DNA from: JBBDWK01 sp040902885
Lineage (GTDB): Bacteria; Acidobacteriota; Terriglobia; Bryobacterales; Bryobacteraceae
DNA length: 64,000 nt
Assembly: GCA_040902885.1 (NCBI GenBank)
Contig: JBBDWK010000097.1
Coordinates: 1 to 64,000 of the forward strand
Direction: 5' to 3'
Shown: positions 53,480 through 62,600 of the stretch, piece after piece
Position numbering within the stretch: the stretch's first letter is position 1
How the letters are laid out: every line of letters begins with the position of its first letter
Program-made: the position numbers and the translations under genes
The notes under the pieces: generated by a model
What the model saw: only the letters and a program-made list of their open reading frames with translations
Databases searched by the model: none
Told to the model about the DNA's origin: nothing

Positions 53480-54931
53480 CTATCGACCCCCGGCACGCAC
53501 CTGCGCTATGGGCCGGCTTTCTCCACGAACGGTCGAGACAGCAACCTTGAAATGGCCGCTGTTATTCGCCAGGACGCCGTCGTTGACCAGCAGGAAAAGC
53601 TGACCCGAGGCCGGCATGGGACGCCTCACCCCGGTGCCGATCAGAAAGCTCTCTATCGGGTTGCATGGTTCCTGCCCGCCCGGAGTGCATTCGGCGGGAT
53701 AGATCGACGCTATCAACGCACCGATGTTCGCTTCGGGCAATGGAGGGGTGACCCAAAGCGAGTGGTTGCTTGGGTTCACGCCGGGAGTTCCTTCCGGCCC
53801 GCAATAGATGGGATTGCCAAGCCCGAACAGGCCGGTTCGCCCCCACACGATTTTCAGATTCTCGCCGCCAGGGTTGGCGCGGAATTCGTACACATCGCCC
53901 TGATTGACGCTGCCGAATCTGGTTCGGCTCGCCGCGGGAACGATGATGGGATCTCCCGGCGCTCGCGGGTTGTAAAGATCCTGAAGTGTTTCCGGCGGGC
54001 GATTGAGTTGATCCACGAGGCTATCGATAAACTGAGTCGAGTGGTCTAATGCGAGGCTGCTAGCGTCCCGAAACCCATCGTGAGATGGATTATCCTTTCC
54101 GATCCCCTTGTTCGTATTGAACTTGATCACCTGACAACAACCGTGAGCGCACTTATCCTCAGGAGTGAGATCGATCGCAGTCGGGGCAAAATAACCGGTG
54201 GTGAGGAGGTAGAAGGGACGGGACCCCCTTGATAGGGCCTCCTCCTCTGGGGTACGGGCGCGAGCATATTGATTCAGAGTGTATGTGGCGACCTTCCCGA
54301 CATAAGCCTTATCGCAGACGGGGATCGTTTTACCCTCAATCATCAGTGGGTCCATTATGATCGGGTACCTCGCGGCCCCGGGCCGCGCCTCATACGAATC
54401 GAGAGCGAGGAGTTCGCTAAATAATACCTTTCTGTTCCCCAACTCGACCCAGTTGGAGTGAGCATAGAAATCTTGGAGCGCGTGAAGAGCGAAGCCAAGG
54501 ACTTTGCGGGCTTGAGTGAAATGGCCCTCATTGACGTTGGTGATGAAGGCATCCCGAAGCTCGCGCACCCAAGCCGATCCTTTCCGGATGTTTTCCCCAT
54601 CGAAATGCCGCTCAGGCCGGGTTTCCTGGCACTCCCCACAATAAATAGGGGAAGGAGTACAAGGCTCATTGAACTCGTCGTTCTTGGGGACACGCTTCTG
54701 GACTCCAAGGTCCATACACAGATTGGCATCCTGGATCTCGTGGATTGCGGTGTCTGACCATGTCACCTTCGACTTCTTCAGCGCCTCCGCCGTCATATCC
54801 CGGTGATAGTCGGTGTCGAAGCCCCACAGATGCGCTGCCGTGAGCGCATAGAAACCAAAGGCGGCGCAAGCGACATATCGCCCGAAACTCCGAGAGATGA
54901 GCACGCCGTCGATTCGGGGCATAAGGATCAA
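53480..54931 (-). CDS. HET-C-like putative zinc phospholipase with possible lectin-like C-terminus
   Basis: A 483-residue protein with a membrane/signal segment (about 18-36). Residues 37-310 resemble the HET-C/VWA7 domain: FDTDYHRDMTAEAL (His43), the AIHEIQDAN segment (His64), ERHFDGEN (His109) and LGFALHALQDFYAHSNWVEL. The last contains H-x3-D-x3-H (His150, Asp154, His158), the metal motif of zinc-dependent phospholipase C/P1 nuclease folds. Residues about 340-483 form a beta-sandwich (GDVYEFRANPGGE, LFLLVNDGVLANNSGHFKV) reminiscent of LecA-type galactose lectins. It is the last gene of the tubulin/caspase operon, in an ATGA overlap with the DUF4384 gene. Fungal HET-C is a cell-death determinant. 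Lipase activity here is inference. Confidence 0.8.
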   Translation of the reverse strand: MILMPRIDGVLISRSFGRYVACAAFGFYALTAAHLWGFDTDYHRDMTAEALKKSKVTWSDTAIHEIQDANLCMDLGVQKRVPKNDEFNEPCTPSPIYCGECQETRPERHFDGENIRKGSAWVRELRDAFITNVNEGHFTQARKVLGFALHALQDFYAHSNWVELGNRKVLFSELLALDSYEARPGAARYPIIMDPLMIEGKTIPVCDKAYVGKVATYTLNQYARARTPEEEALSRGSRPFYLLTTGYFAPTAIDLTPEDKCAHGCCQVIKFNTNKGIGKDNPSHDGFRDASSLALDHSTQFIDSLVDQLNRPPETLQDLYNPRAPGDPIIVPAASRTRFGSVNQGDVYEFRANPGGENLKIVWGRTGLFGLGNPIYCGPEGTPGVNPSNHSLWVTPPLPEANIGALIASIYPAECTPGGQEPCNPIESFLIGTGVRRPMPASGQLFLLVNDGVLANNSGHFKVAVSTVRGESRPIAQVRAGGR

Positions 54932-55722
54932 TTCCCCGTTTGCACCAGGTTCACTTCAACCGCAACCACTCCAGGCGTGACGTCCGGGTTCTTGCGGGCA
55001 TCCACTACGACGTAGGTCGCCGCTTCCGTCGGCGAGTCGTCGATTTCGAGCTTTTTGCTCCCCGTGCTCCTTGCGATCTGGGCGAGGAATTCGGCTTCGG
55101 TGGGCGCCGGCGCACTCGGGCTTCGACGGGGCTCAGCCGGTTGAGGAGGACGCGGAGCCGGGACCGCAGGAACCGCCTGCGCCGACGCCGGCGGGCGTGC
55201 CGAAGCCAGCAGCGTTTCGGACGCGCCGTCGGCCTGCACCATCAGCAGCAGGCGCATATTCCCGGTCTGCGAGTTGAACCGGAAGAACCCCGTTTCAGAG
55301 GGGAAGACTCTCTCCTGAAAACGCCGGACCCGGTTATCGGCGCCCGCGCGCGCCGGGAACAGCATCTCAATGGGTCCGTTATTCTGGCTCTGCATGATGG
55401 TCAGCGCGCAATCCACATTGCTGGTCACGTGCAGACGAATGCGCTCTCCGGTCTTGAACTGGCGGTTGGCGTTGACGCGCAGCAACTGGCCGGTTTCGCC
55501 TCTCAATTCGATCCAATACATCAGTCCGGTGACGGCAGGGGCCGACGCCGGTTTCGCCGCTGCGGCGGTTGGCTTCGTCCCTGAGCCGCGTCCTCCCTTT
55601 TTTGGGCCGGAGGACTGAATGACAACGCCCGACGTCGGGTCGCGAAACAAGCTCTTTGCCGACTCCTGCGCAAGGCAGGGGAACGCCAGTATGCCGGCCA
55701 CAAGTGCTCTCTGGAGAAACAT
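54928..55722 (-). CDS. exported DUF4384 protein
   Basis: A 264-residue protein with signal peptide MFLQRALVAGILAFPCLAQ. A low-complexity linker (about 40-65, Ala/Lys/Pro) leads to a DUF4384 domain (about 66-170): LMYWIELRGETGQLLRVN, FKTGERIRLHVTSNVDCALT, IEMLFPARAGADNRV. After a Pro-rich linker comes a short C-terminal region (KKLEIDDSPTEAATYVVVD). DUF4384 domains often accompany caspase-like peptidases and kinases in bacterial signalling proteins, here as the neighbour of a caspase gene. Joined to the HET-C-like gene by a 4-bp overlap and 13 bp after the caspase stop. Confidence 0.88.
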   Translation of the reverse strand: MFLQRALVAGILAFPCLAQESAKSLFRDPTSGVVIQSSGPKKGGRGSGTKPTAAAAKPASAPAVTGLMYWIELRGETGQLLRVNANRQFKTGERIRLHVTSNVDCALTIMQSQNNGPIEMLFPARAGADNRVRRFQERVFPSETGFFRFNSQTGNMRLLLMVQADGASETLLASARPPASAQAVPAVPAPRPPQPAEPRRSPSAPAPTEAEFLAQIARSTGSKKLEIDDSPTEAATYVVVDARKNPDVTPGVVAVEVNLVQTGN

Positions 55723-55735
55723 TTGGTTAATCCTC

Positions 55736-56887
55736 CTATTGAAGTGGCGTCCCGATGACGATATCGGGAATATCGCTCCTCGGGTAGATGACGGGATTCT
55801 GCGTCAACCCCCTGCCGCCGTCTCCCAATCCCTTCTGCCTTGTGTAGGCCTGAACGGCTGCCGGAATCTTGCGTTGAATATCCGTGTACAGTTGCCGCAC
55901 ATCGCCCAGTCCCTTGCGCTCCCGCAGCGAATCGACCAGGTACAACGTGAAAAAGCTGTTCTGTTTTTCGTCGGATTCCCAACTGAGCTCGCGGCTGGTG
56001 CTGGATGTAATCACCACGCTGCCTTTGCCTTGCGCGATGCGGCCGATCGACTCGTCCGGAATGTGGTTGTCGACGACCAGCAGCTTGGAACCCTCGATGG
56101 TGCGGGCGGTATCGCCGCTGTAGCAGGTGTCCAGGAAGGCCACGATCCTCTCCGCCCGCAGCTTCTGTTTCATGAAATTTCCCAGCTCGTCCATGCCGTA
56201 AGCTGTCCCGTAGAGCTTATCCACCTGCGTATCGTGCGTGACCACGTAACCGGATCCGATCTTCGAGGAGTCCATGGAGGGGCTGGAGCCGTGCGTGCTG
56301 AAGTAGAGCACCACAAGATCGTCCTGCATCGCCTTCCCCGCTATGTCGGCAAGCGCGCTCCTGATGGCGACCGTGGTTGCCTGTGTGTCGGTGAGCACGG
56401 CGACGTTTTCCCGATGGAACCGGCCTATTTCTGGATCGGTTAAGACGGCGGCGAAATCGCGGGCGTCCTTGGCCGCGTACTTGAGGGTGGGGATCTTCGG
56501 ACTGTTGAAACTCCCGATGCCGACGACCAGAGCGAACTTATCCCGGACATAGCCTTTCGGCCGGGAAGGAGCGGCGGGGCCCGGCGGCTGGCGGCCCGCG
56601 AGGTTCGAGTTTCTGCGGTAAGGCGCCGCCAGCTCCGGAAGACCCAGTTGCTCGTAGACCTCGCCGATGCCGTTCATCACAGCCAGGCTGGCGCCGCACT
56701 CCTTATCCGCCTGCTCCAGCAGCTTTCTGGCAGAGGAGCTATCGCCGGCAGCCGCTTTAAACCTGGCTGCCCTCACGGTCCTCATCGCCCGGTCCTGGCA
56801 GGGCGGCGCGTTCTGCGCCGGGAGCAGCCCGGCTAATACCGCCGCGGCAGCGATAATCCTCAAAGCGATTCCAGCGGACTTCGTCAC
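55736..56887 (-). CDS. exported caspase-like (C14) peptidase
   Basis: 383 residues from GTG 56887, in a GTGA overlap with the upstream gene; the long upstream open frame is a shadow of it. Signal peptide IALRIIAAAAVLAGLLPAQ, then a short TPR-like helical region (about 30-95). The caspase p20-like domain starts at about 117 (KFALVVGIGSFNSP) with DARDFAAVL. The catalytic dyad is His199 in LYFSTHGSS and Cys255 in FLDTCYSGD. ITSSTSRELSWES supports the p10-like part. As in other bacterial caspase homologues, cleavage after Arg/Lys is likely. Its export is notable because most bacterial caspase homologues are cytosolic. Confidence 0.92.
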   Translation of the reverse strand: MTKSAGIALRIIAAAAVLAGLLPAQNAPPCQDRAMRTVRAARFKAAAGDSSSARKLLEQADKECGASLAVMNGIGEVYEQLGLPELAAPYRRNSNLAGRQPPGPAAPSRPKGYVRDKFALVVGIGSFNSPKIPTLKYAAKDARDFAAVLTDPEIGRFHRENVAVLTDTQATTVAIRSALADIAGKAMQDDLVVLYFSTHGSSPSMDSSKIGSGYVVTHDTQVDKLYGTAYGMDELGNFMKQKLRAERIVAFLDTCYSGDTARTIEGSKLLVVDNHIPDESIGRIAQGKGSVVITSSTSRELSWESDEKQNSFFTLYLVDSLRERKGLGDVRQLYTDIQRKIPAAVQAYTRQKGLGDGGRGLTQNPVIYPRSDIPDIVIGTPLQ

Positions 56888-58440
56888 GGTTTCACTCCCT
56901 GGGTGGCGGGCGCCGCGCGCGGCTTGGCCGGTTTGGCAACGGCCGGTGCTGCCGATTGCGCCGTGAGATCCGTGAATTTGAACTGTGCTTCGATTGCCTT
57001 GACATCCTCGGGCGCCAGTTCGAGGAGCGACGCGAGTTCGTTCAGTTGGGCCCGCTTGGAAGCGTCCAGAGTTGTGCCGGCCCGGAGATAATCGGCCACA
57101 GCCTGGCGGTAACTTTCGCGGTTCGCCTTCACCTGATGCAGCCTCGCAGCCTCCTGTGCGACCACGCGCTGGGCGGAATCCCCGCCGAGTTTGTACCCAT
57201 TCTGGCCAAGCCGGATCAATTCGTTCTGACGATCTTCCGGGGGAGCCTCGGAGAGGGATCTCCAACGCCCGCGGACGTGGGCGCGAAACTTCGCTTCCTC
57301 CGCCGTATCGGGCCGGTTCGCGTCGATGCTCTTCGATCCGCCCGCACCCGCGCCGGCTTGAACTACTTCCTCTTCCTTCCGCCGAACGCCGGCATTGGCC
57401 GCCTCGATCTCCAATCTGCGCTGCTCGGCGGCATACTGCTCTTTGGCGCGGCCGAAGTTCGCCTGGATGGCGGCGCTGCGCTCCATAGCGTCGCGGATGA
57501 CCTTCTCTCGCGGGTCCAGCCCCAGCGCCTCCCGGTAAAGTTTGACGGCCAGCTGGGCCGACTCCTCTCCGGCGGCCGGGTCGCCTCCGGCGTCGAATGA
57601 CTTGTAGGCAATCGCCTCGTGAGCCACCGCCATGTTATAAATCCGATCCGCCGGATTCTTCTTCATTTGCGCGGATGACCAGGCCGCCAGCGCCTCGTTC
57701 CACTGCCCGCTGGCCGCCAGTGCATTGCCCGCCCGCAACGGATCGTCAATGGCGAGACGCACCTCGATGGATTTGCGGCTTTTCGTGTAGCGTTTTTGCA
57801 CGCCGGCCGAGATCTGACGGATCAGCAGCGCCTGAAGTTCTTCAGCGGTGGGCAACGTTTCATGCTTCGAGGCGACCCGGTTGACCGCCGTTTCGACCCT
57901 ATTGGAATACTCGCTCCGCGGACTGAAAGAGCTGTCGAGCCGGGCGCCCGAGGAGTCCTCAACGGAAATCTGCAGCGCAATCTCCCCCCGCGCCTCCCAG
58001 TACTGCACCGCCACGGGACGCGGCTGGGAATCGTCTACCAGGACGGGCTTTCCGTTTCTCAATACGGGCTTGCCGGTAAAAGGGTTAGTCAAGGGTTTCT
58101 TCCCGACCACCACGTTTCTGTTCTCGGTAACCGCGGCCTGCTTGGCCACAACGGGTACATAGTTCGAAACGGCTACCGTCAGCGTTAGATCCGCTCCGCT
58201 CGCGGCTGGCGTGAACTCGGACGAGAGAGCCTGGTCGACGGCCAGTTTCAGGACCGCCCAGTCGCGGAAAGTGGCTCCGGCTGCCTGTTTGATAGCAAAC
58301 GTTCTTCCCGGCAGGGGCATTTCGGGCGGACTAACGACGGTGACTGGAACCGTGTACTTCTTCCTCCCGAAGTCTCCGGCAAAGGATGAGAAGGCAAACA
58401 GCAAGCCGGCAATCAGCGCCGGCGTCAACAGGCCAAGCAT
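56884..58440 (-). CDS. large exported TPR-containing protein
   Basis: A 518-residue protein. Signal peptide MLGLLTPALIAGLLFAFSSFAG. Residues about 30-230 are strand-rich (LTLTVAVSNYVPVVAKQAAV, YWEARGEIALQISVEDSSG), like the beta domains of envelope lipoproteins. Residues about 240-345 carry TPR-like helices (AGNALAASGQWNEALAAW, YNMAVAHEAIAYKSFDAGG, KLYREALGLDPREK). A long charged helical region follows (RAKEQYAAEQRRLEIEAAN), then a Pro/Ala-rich tail. It looks like a periplasmic scaffold for the effectors encoded after it. Not assigned to a named family. Confidence 0.8.
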   Translation of the reverse strand: MLGLLTPALIAGLLFAFSSFAGDFGRKKYTVPVTVVSPPEMPLPGRTFAIKQAAGATFRDWAVLKLAVDQALSSEFTPAASGADLTLTVAVSNYVPVVAKQAAVTENRNVVVGKKPLTNPFTGKPVLRNGKPVLVDDSQPRPVAVQYWEARGEIALQISVEDSSGARLDSSFSPRSEYSNRVETAVNRVASKHETLPTAEELQALLIRQISAGVQKRYTKSRKSIEVRLAIDDPLRAGNALAASGQWNEALAAWSSAQMKKNPADRIYNMAVAHEAIAYKSFDAGGDPAAGEESAQLAVKLYREALGLDPREKVIRDAMERSAAIQANFGRAKEQYAAEQRRLEIEAANAGVRRKEEEVVQAGAGAGGSKSIDANRPDTAEEAKFRAHVRGRWRSLSEAPPEDRQNELIRLGQNGYKLGGDSAQRVVAQEAARLHQVKANRESYRQAVADYLRAGTTLDASKRAQLNELASLLELAPEDVKAIEAQFKFTDLTAQSAAPAVAKPAKPRAAPATQGVKP

Positions 58441-58453
58441 GATCTCACCTCAT

Positions 58454-59362
58454 TCATTGCACTTTCGCGGCGATGTCCCGGAACTCCGGCGTCTGCCGAA
58501 TGAATGCCAGATCGGAATCCGAATTCAAAGCCCGCTTGTTGGAAAAACCCGCGTCGACAGCGGCCCTGAGCGCACCCAGCGCCGGTTCCTTCTGCCTCTT
58601 GAGCGAATAAAGGCAGGCTAAATTGTAGTTCGCCTCCGCCTTGGCTCTCGCTACCTCGGTCTTGAGCTTGGCGGCTTGGGCGGTCTTTCGCCGGACGGGA
58701 TCTTTTTCCTCGACTTCCACAAAGTAGGCGAAGGCCGCCAACTGGCCTTCGTTGAGAGGCGAAAGGCACTCGGCCAGCTTCGCCTCTGCCTGGAACGCCG
58801 CTTCGGCTTGGGGGTACTTCTTGAGAGCGAGCTGCGCCGCGCCCACGTTCTGGTTGAGGCCGAGAAAATTCCTGTCGATGGCGAGCGCGGGCTGAAACTC
58901 CGCCAAGGCGAGATCGTACTTCTTTTGCGATGCGTAGTTCATCCCCTGCTTCAAATACTGAAGCAGGCGCGCCGCATCCACGTTCCTGGCCGGAGAGAGC
59001 TTGCAAGGACCCAGGCCGGCGGCGGCCGCATGCGGAGGCCACTTGGCGCGCGCGCGTTTCGAGTACAACTCGCCCACATCTTCGACGGGTATCTTCGACT
59101 TTGCGGCGATCAGAGCGAAGATTGCCTGGCGGTCCTTGTTTTCTTCCTGCATCAACTGGCTCTGCGGAGGTTCCAGTTGGCCATTGGGTTTGAGAAGCCC
59201 GTCTATCCCCTCCATGACGGCTCCACTCGCCAACAGGTCGACGACCGCTTGCGAGCGGCCCTGGACACGTTGCTTGAGAGACGCTTCGTCCTGGGCCAGA
59301 GCCGTCAGAGCTGCCAGGAGCAGCGCCCCCAGCATTCTTGTGAGTCGTTTCTGGTTCCGCAT
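58454..59362 (-). CDS. exported YdbL (DUF1318)-like plus TPR protein
   Basis: A 302-residue protein with signal peptide TRMLGALLLAALTALAQ. Residues about 26-110 match the YdbL/DUF1318 pattern: LKQRVQGRSQAVVDLLASG, LLKPNGQLEPP and ENKDRQAIFALIAAKSKIPV. Residues about 130-300 are TPR repeats (LLQYLKQGMNYASQKKYDLAL, VGAAQLALKKYPQAEAAFQ, YNLACLYSLKRQKEPALGAL). YdbL-type domains occur in envelope proteins near YdbH/YnbE, a proposed lipid-transport bridge; neither is seen here. 9 bp after the zinc-ribbon gene. Confidence 0.82.
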   Translation of the reverse strand: MRNQKRLTRMLGALLLAALTALAQDEASLKQRVQGRSQAVVDLLASGAVMEGIDGLLKPNGQLEPPQSQLMQEENKDRQAIFALIAAKSKIPVEDVGELYSKRARAKWPPHAAAAGLGPCKLSPARNVDAARLLQYLKQGMNYASQKKYDLALAEFQPALAIDRNFLGLNQNVGAAQLALKKYPQAEAAFQAEAKLAECLSPLNEGQLAAFAYFVEVEEKDPVRRKTAQAAKLKTEVARAKAEANYNLACLYSLKRQKEPALGALRAAVDAGFSNKRALNSDSDLAFIRQTPEFRDIAAKVQ

Positions 59363-59371
59363 GAGTATCCC

Positions 59372-59671
59372 CTAGTTCAGCCTGGGGAAGAAATCGTTCA
59401 GCATCGCCGCCGCCATTTCCGGGCTGGGCGGACTCGGCCAAAGCGCCCACGCCAGGGCGACTACCAAAACCAGAGCGCCTCCGGCGATCGCCAGACCTTT
59501 CGGGAAACCGCCTCCGCCGCCGGCGGCCCCGTCTCCCGCCGCAACTAGTGTCTTCGCGCCCTGGCAACTGGGACAAACGAGGTCTTCACCGTCCTCGATT
59601 TCGATCGCTTCCTTCGTAAGAGCCGCGTCGCAGTTGGCAAAATTGGTGCAGTTATATTTTTTCGCAGCCAT
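59372..59671 (-). CDS. zinc-ribbon protein with one membrane helix
   Basis: A 99-residue protein. The four Cys of a zinc ribbon are at 8, 14, 33 and 36 (YNCTNFANC, then LVCPSCQGAK). A glycine-rich linker leads to one membrane helix (about 60-80, GLAIAGGALVLVVALAWALW), and a short tail ends MLNDFFPRLN. The ribbon should face the cytosol and the tail the periplasm, so it can tie the tubulin-like protein to the membrane. 13 bp after the tubulin-like gene. Confidence 0.88.
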   Translation of the reverse strand: MAAKKYNCTNFANCDAALTKEAIEIEDGEDLVCPSCQGAKTLVAAGDGAAGGGGGFPKGLAIAGGALVLVVALAWALWPSPPSPEMAAAMLNDFFPRLN

Positions 59672-59684
59672 GCCTTGCCCCTTT

Positions 59685-62600
59685 TTACTGGATTCCCAGA
59701 ATCTCCTTCGCTCTTGTCAATCCCGCTCTCAACTCCTGAAAAACCGGGTCCGTCGCCGGCCGCGTCTTGGTCATCTCCTGGACTTTGCCGCGCAGCTTCG
59801 CCAGCACCTCCTGGCGCCGGTCGATGTGCTGGTACTCGCGATTCAGCAGCGGTTCAACGGCCCCCTGAATGGTCTCGAAGGCCAACACGTCGGCGCTTCG
59901 AAGCACCTGATCGAACGATGGCCCCAGCTCCTGCGCCACGGGGAATCCGTCATTGTCGGTCGTCACGAGAAAGCATTTTCCCACGCCGGTCAGGGCGTCC
60001 TTTTCCATTCGGATCAGGTCCAATGCTTCGCCCAAAAGCATCCAGGGATAGAGGTCCGCCGGCTGGTAGGTCTCAGGGAACAGACTGGGCAGCTCCTGGC
60101 CGTCGCCCAGCTTCATTTCGGCGCCCTCGGAGTGCAGTTCGAGGAACGCTCTCTTACCCTGCGATCCCTGCAGGCGCTCCTCGTACTTCCGGCGCAGGAA
60201 ATCGAGGACGGAAACGAATCGCGCGGGAAAGACGTTCGTGATGTTGATGAGGGTAACTTCCTGGGGCCGGTTTTTATTGGTAACAACCTGCGTTTGGGCA
60301 GTGGTCGCGTTGCGCAACGCTCCACAAAACTTCCTGCGGAATTCCGCCGCTTCGGCGGCTTCGGGCGCGATGATGGTCAGGTTCGAGACGCAGACGGCAT
60401 TGGAATCGTCGTTGGCGGCGGGAATGCCGGGCGCCACAAGCTGCACCTGCGAGGCATCCAGCTTCAGATAGTTCTTGGCCATCGCCATAATGTTTTGCGC
60501 GTAGCCCCGCAGGCGTTCCTCGCCGCCATCGTACTCCTTTTGCAGCATCTCGATCAGGCTGACGCTGAGAAGCCGGCCGCGGTCGGGAAACCGCGCGACG
60601 AAGTCCTCGTGCGCTTCAATGGCGCTCTCCTCGCACGTGCTCTCCAGGATGTCGTTGAAGCGGCCCGCCGTAATCTTGGAGTTGAAAGCGGTGAAATTCT
60701 GTTTCTCCTCCCCGAGCAGATCCGCCAGGCGCGCGCGCACTTTCCCAGTCTGCTTCTTCTGCTCGGTGAGCTCCGTGGTCAGGGACCTGGCGAAACTCTT
60801 CACCGATTCCGGATCGTAAAACCGCACCACCTGTTTGGTGAGATCCTGATTGCCTTTATCGGCGAGCCGGCTGTCTATGGCCTGCTGAAAAGCCTTGGCG
60901 GCCTGCGAGACGAGACTGGAACATCTGCTCACCTCCGAGGCGAGCGAGTTCAGCTCCTGCCGCAACCCGTTCAGGAGGTCCTTGGCGTACCGGTAACCCT
61001 CGATTCGCGTTTTGAACGTGTAGCGGAGAATGAAGGCTTCCGCTTGAGCGGCAAGCAGGTTCTTATGCTTGCCCAAGGCGATGGAGAAGGTGTTGAGCTT
61101 TGCCCACTGCTTGCGGTTCTCGGCGATCTTCGCTTCGTTGACCTTGTAGGTCTCGCTCTCCTCGCCGAGCTTGACAATCTTGCCGTCCACGCCCGTAAGG
61201 CGTTCCTCGATGGCCGCCAGGAGCGCGGCCAGCAGGCGAGAGAGGTCGTGCATGGACTTGACGCCGTTCTTCCAGTCCGCGAAGAGATCGGCCTCGATGC
61301 GGTTGCGAATCTCGCGAACCTGGTCCCGCATGTCGCTGCGCTTTGTTTCGTAGAATGCGCCAACGCCGCTGCCCCGGTACTGCTCTTTGTAGACGGCGTC
61401 GCAAAGCTTGGTGAACTCGGGAAGCATCCCCTCCACGTTGTCCTTGTGACTTCCCAGGACATGCGTGACGTAGTTCGGCACGATGAGCTTCCAGAAGTCG
61501 CCGACGGGCTTCCAGTTCTTATTGTTGATCTCGTCTTTGAGAATGCCTTCGGAAAGCGTCAGGCGATCGTCGGTCAGGAACCAGCGTTCCTCGGTCGCCT
61601 TGTCTTTTACGAATTCGTGGAAACTCTGATTGACGGCCTCTTCTTTATAGCCCTGGCCGTCCACCCATTTGTTAAAGAGGAGCTGCAAAACAGCCTGCCG
61701 GGCGAACGAGTAAGACAGGTACTCGCGGATCTCCACCTCCGGGTAGGCAATCTGCTTGATGCCGAACGAGAAGAACGACCGCGTGCGCCGTGACTTGCCC
61801 TTCGGCGACTTCTCCGGATATTTGGCCTGCGACCCCACCTCAAACGTCTCCTGCCGCAGCAGCGTGTTCGTCTCGCCCCACTCGATGTTTTGAATCTCGA
61901 CAGTCTTTTGGAACAGGAACGAGGACACGATCTCGGGAAGCTCCGTTCCGACGTTCACCGAGACATTGGCTTCGTTCTCGTCGTTGAACAGGTAGCAGCA
62001 GTTGAACGGGTCCTGCAGATCCAGGCGCTCGGTCCGTACCCCGGTGACGTCGTGCGGCTTCCAGGTCCCCACGCTGAGCGCATTCAATTCCATGAGCGCG
62101 GCATAACCATTGCCGTGATAGTTCACACCGGCCTTCTGGGCGGGAGGATTCCGCTCCGGCAGCAGAGCGTAGACGATGATCCGATAGGCCGCATCGGGGA
62201 ACAGAGACCGGATTTGCGCCACCGCGTCCACGACGCTGCCGCTGCCCGTCCCGCCGGCGAGGCCACAGCAGATGTGAAAGGTTGTCTCGTTGCTTCGGGG
62301 GAAGTTCGGGCTCTGGTGCTGCTGCATCTCGCGCACGAGTTCGGAGATGCGGCGCCGAAACTCGGCGGACTTCCCGGCAAACAGAAAACGGCCCAGCCGT
62401 CGTTTCTGGCCGCCCACGATATTAGCCGCATCGGCGGCGCCGATGATGTCGCTCCAATCCTCGCGGCTGCCCAACCAAGGCTTGATGCCCGGATAGTTCG
62501 AGAGATTGAGAACCACATCGCGCAGATTCATGCCGGAAATGTGCATCTGGCTGCGCTCGGGAAGCTGTACGCTCCGTCCGAGAATTTTCCAGGAAGGATC

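Noticed and set aside
59634..61793. 719-codon plus-strand open frame
   Set aside because: Antisense shadow of the tubulin-like gene, without recognisable domains.
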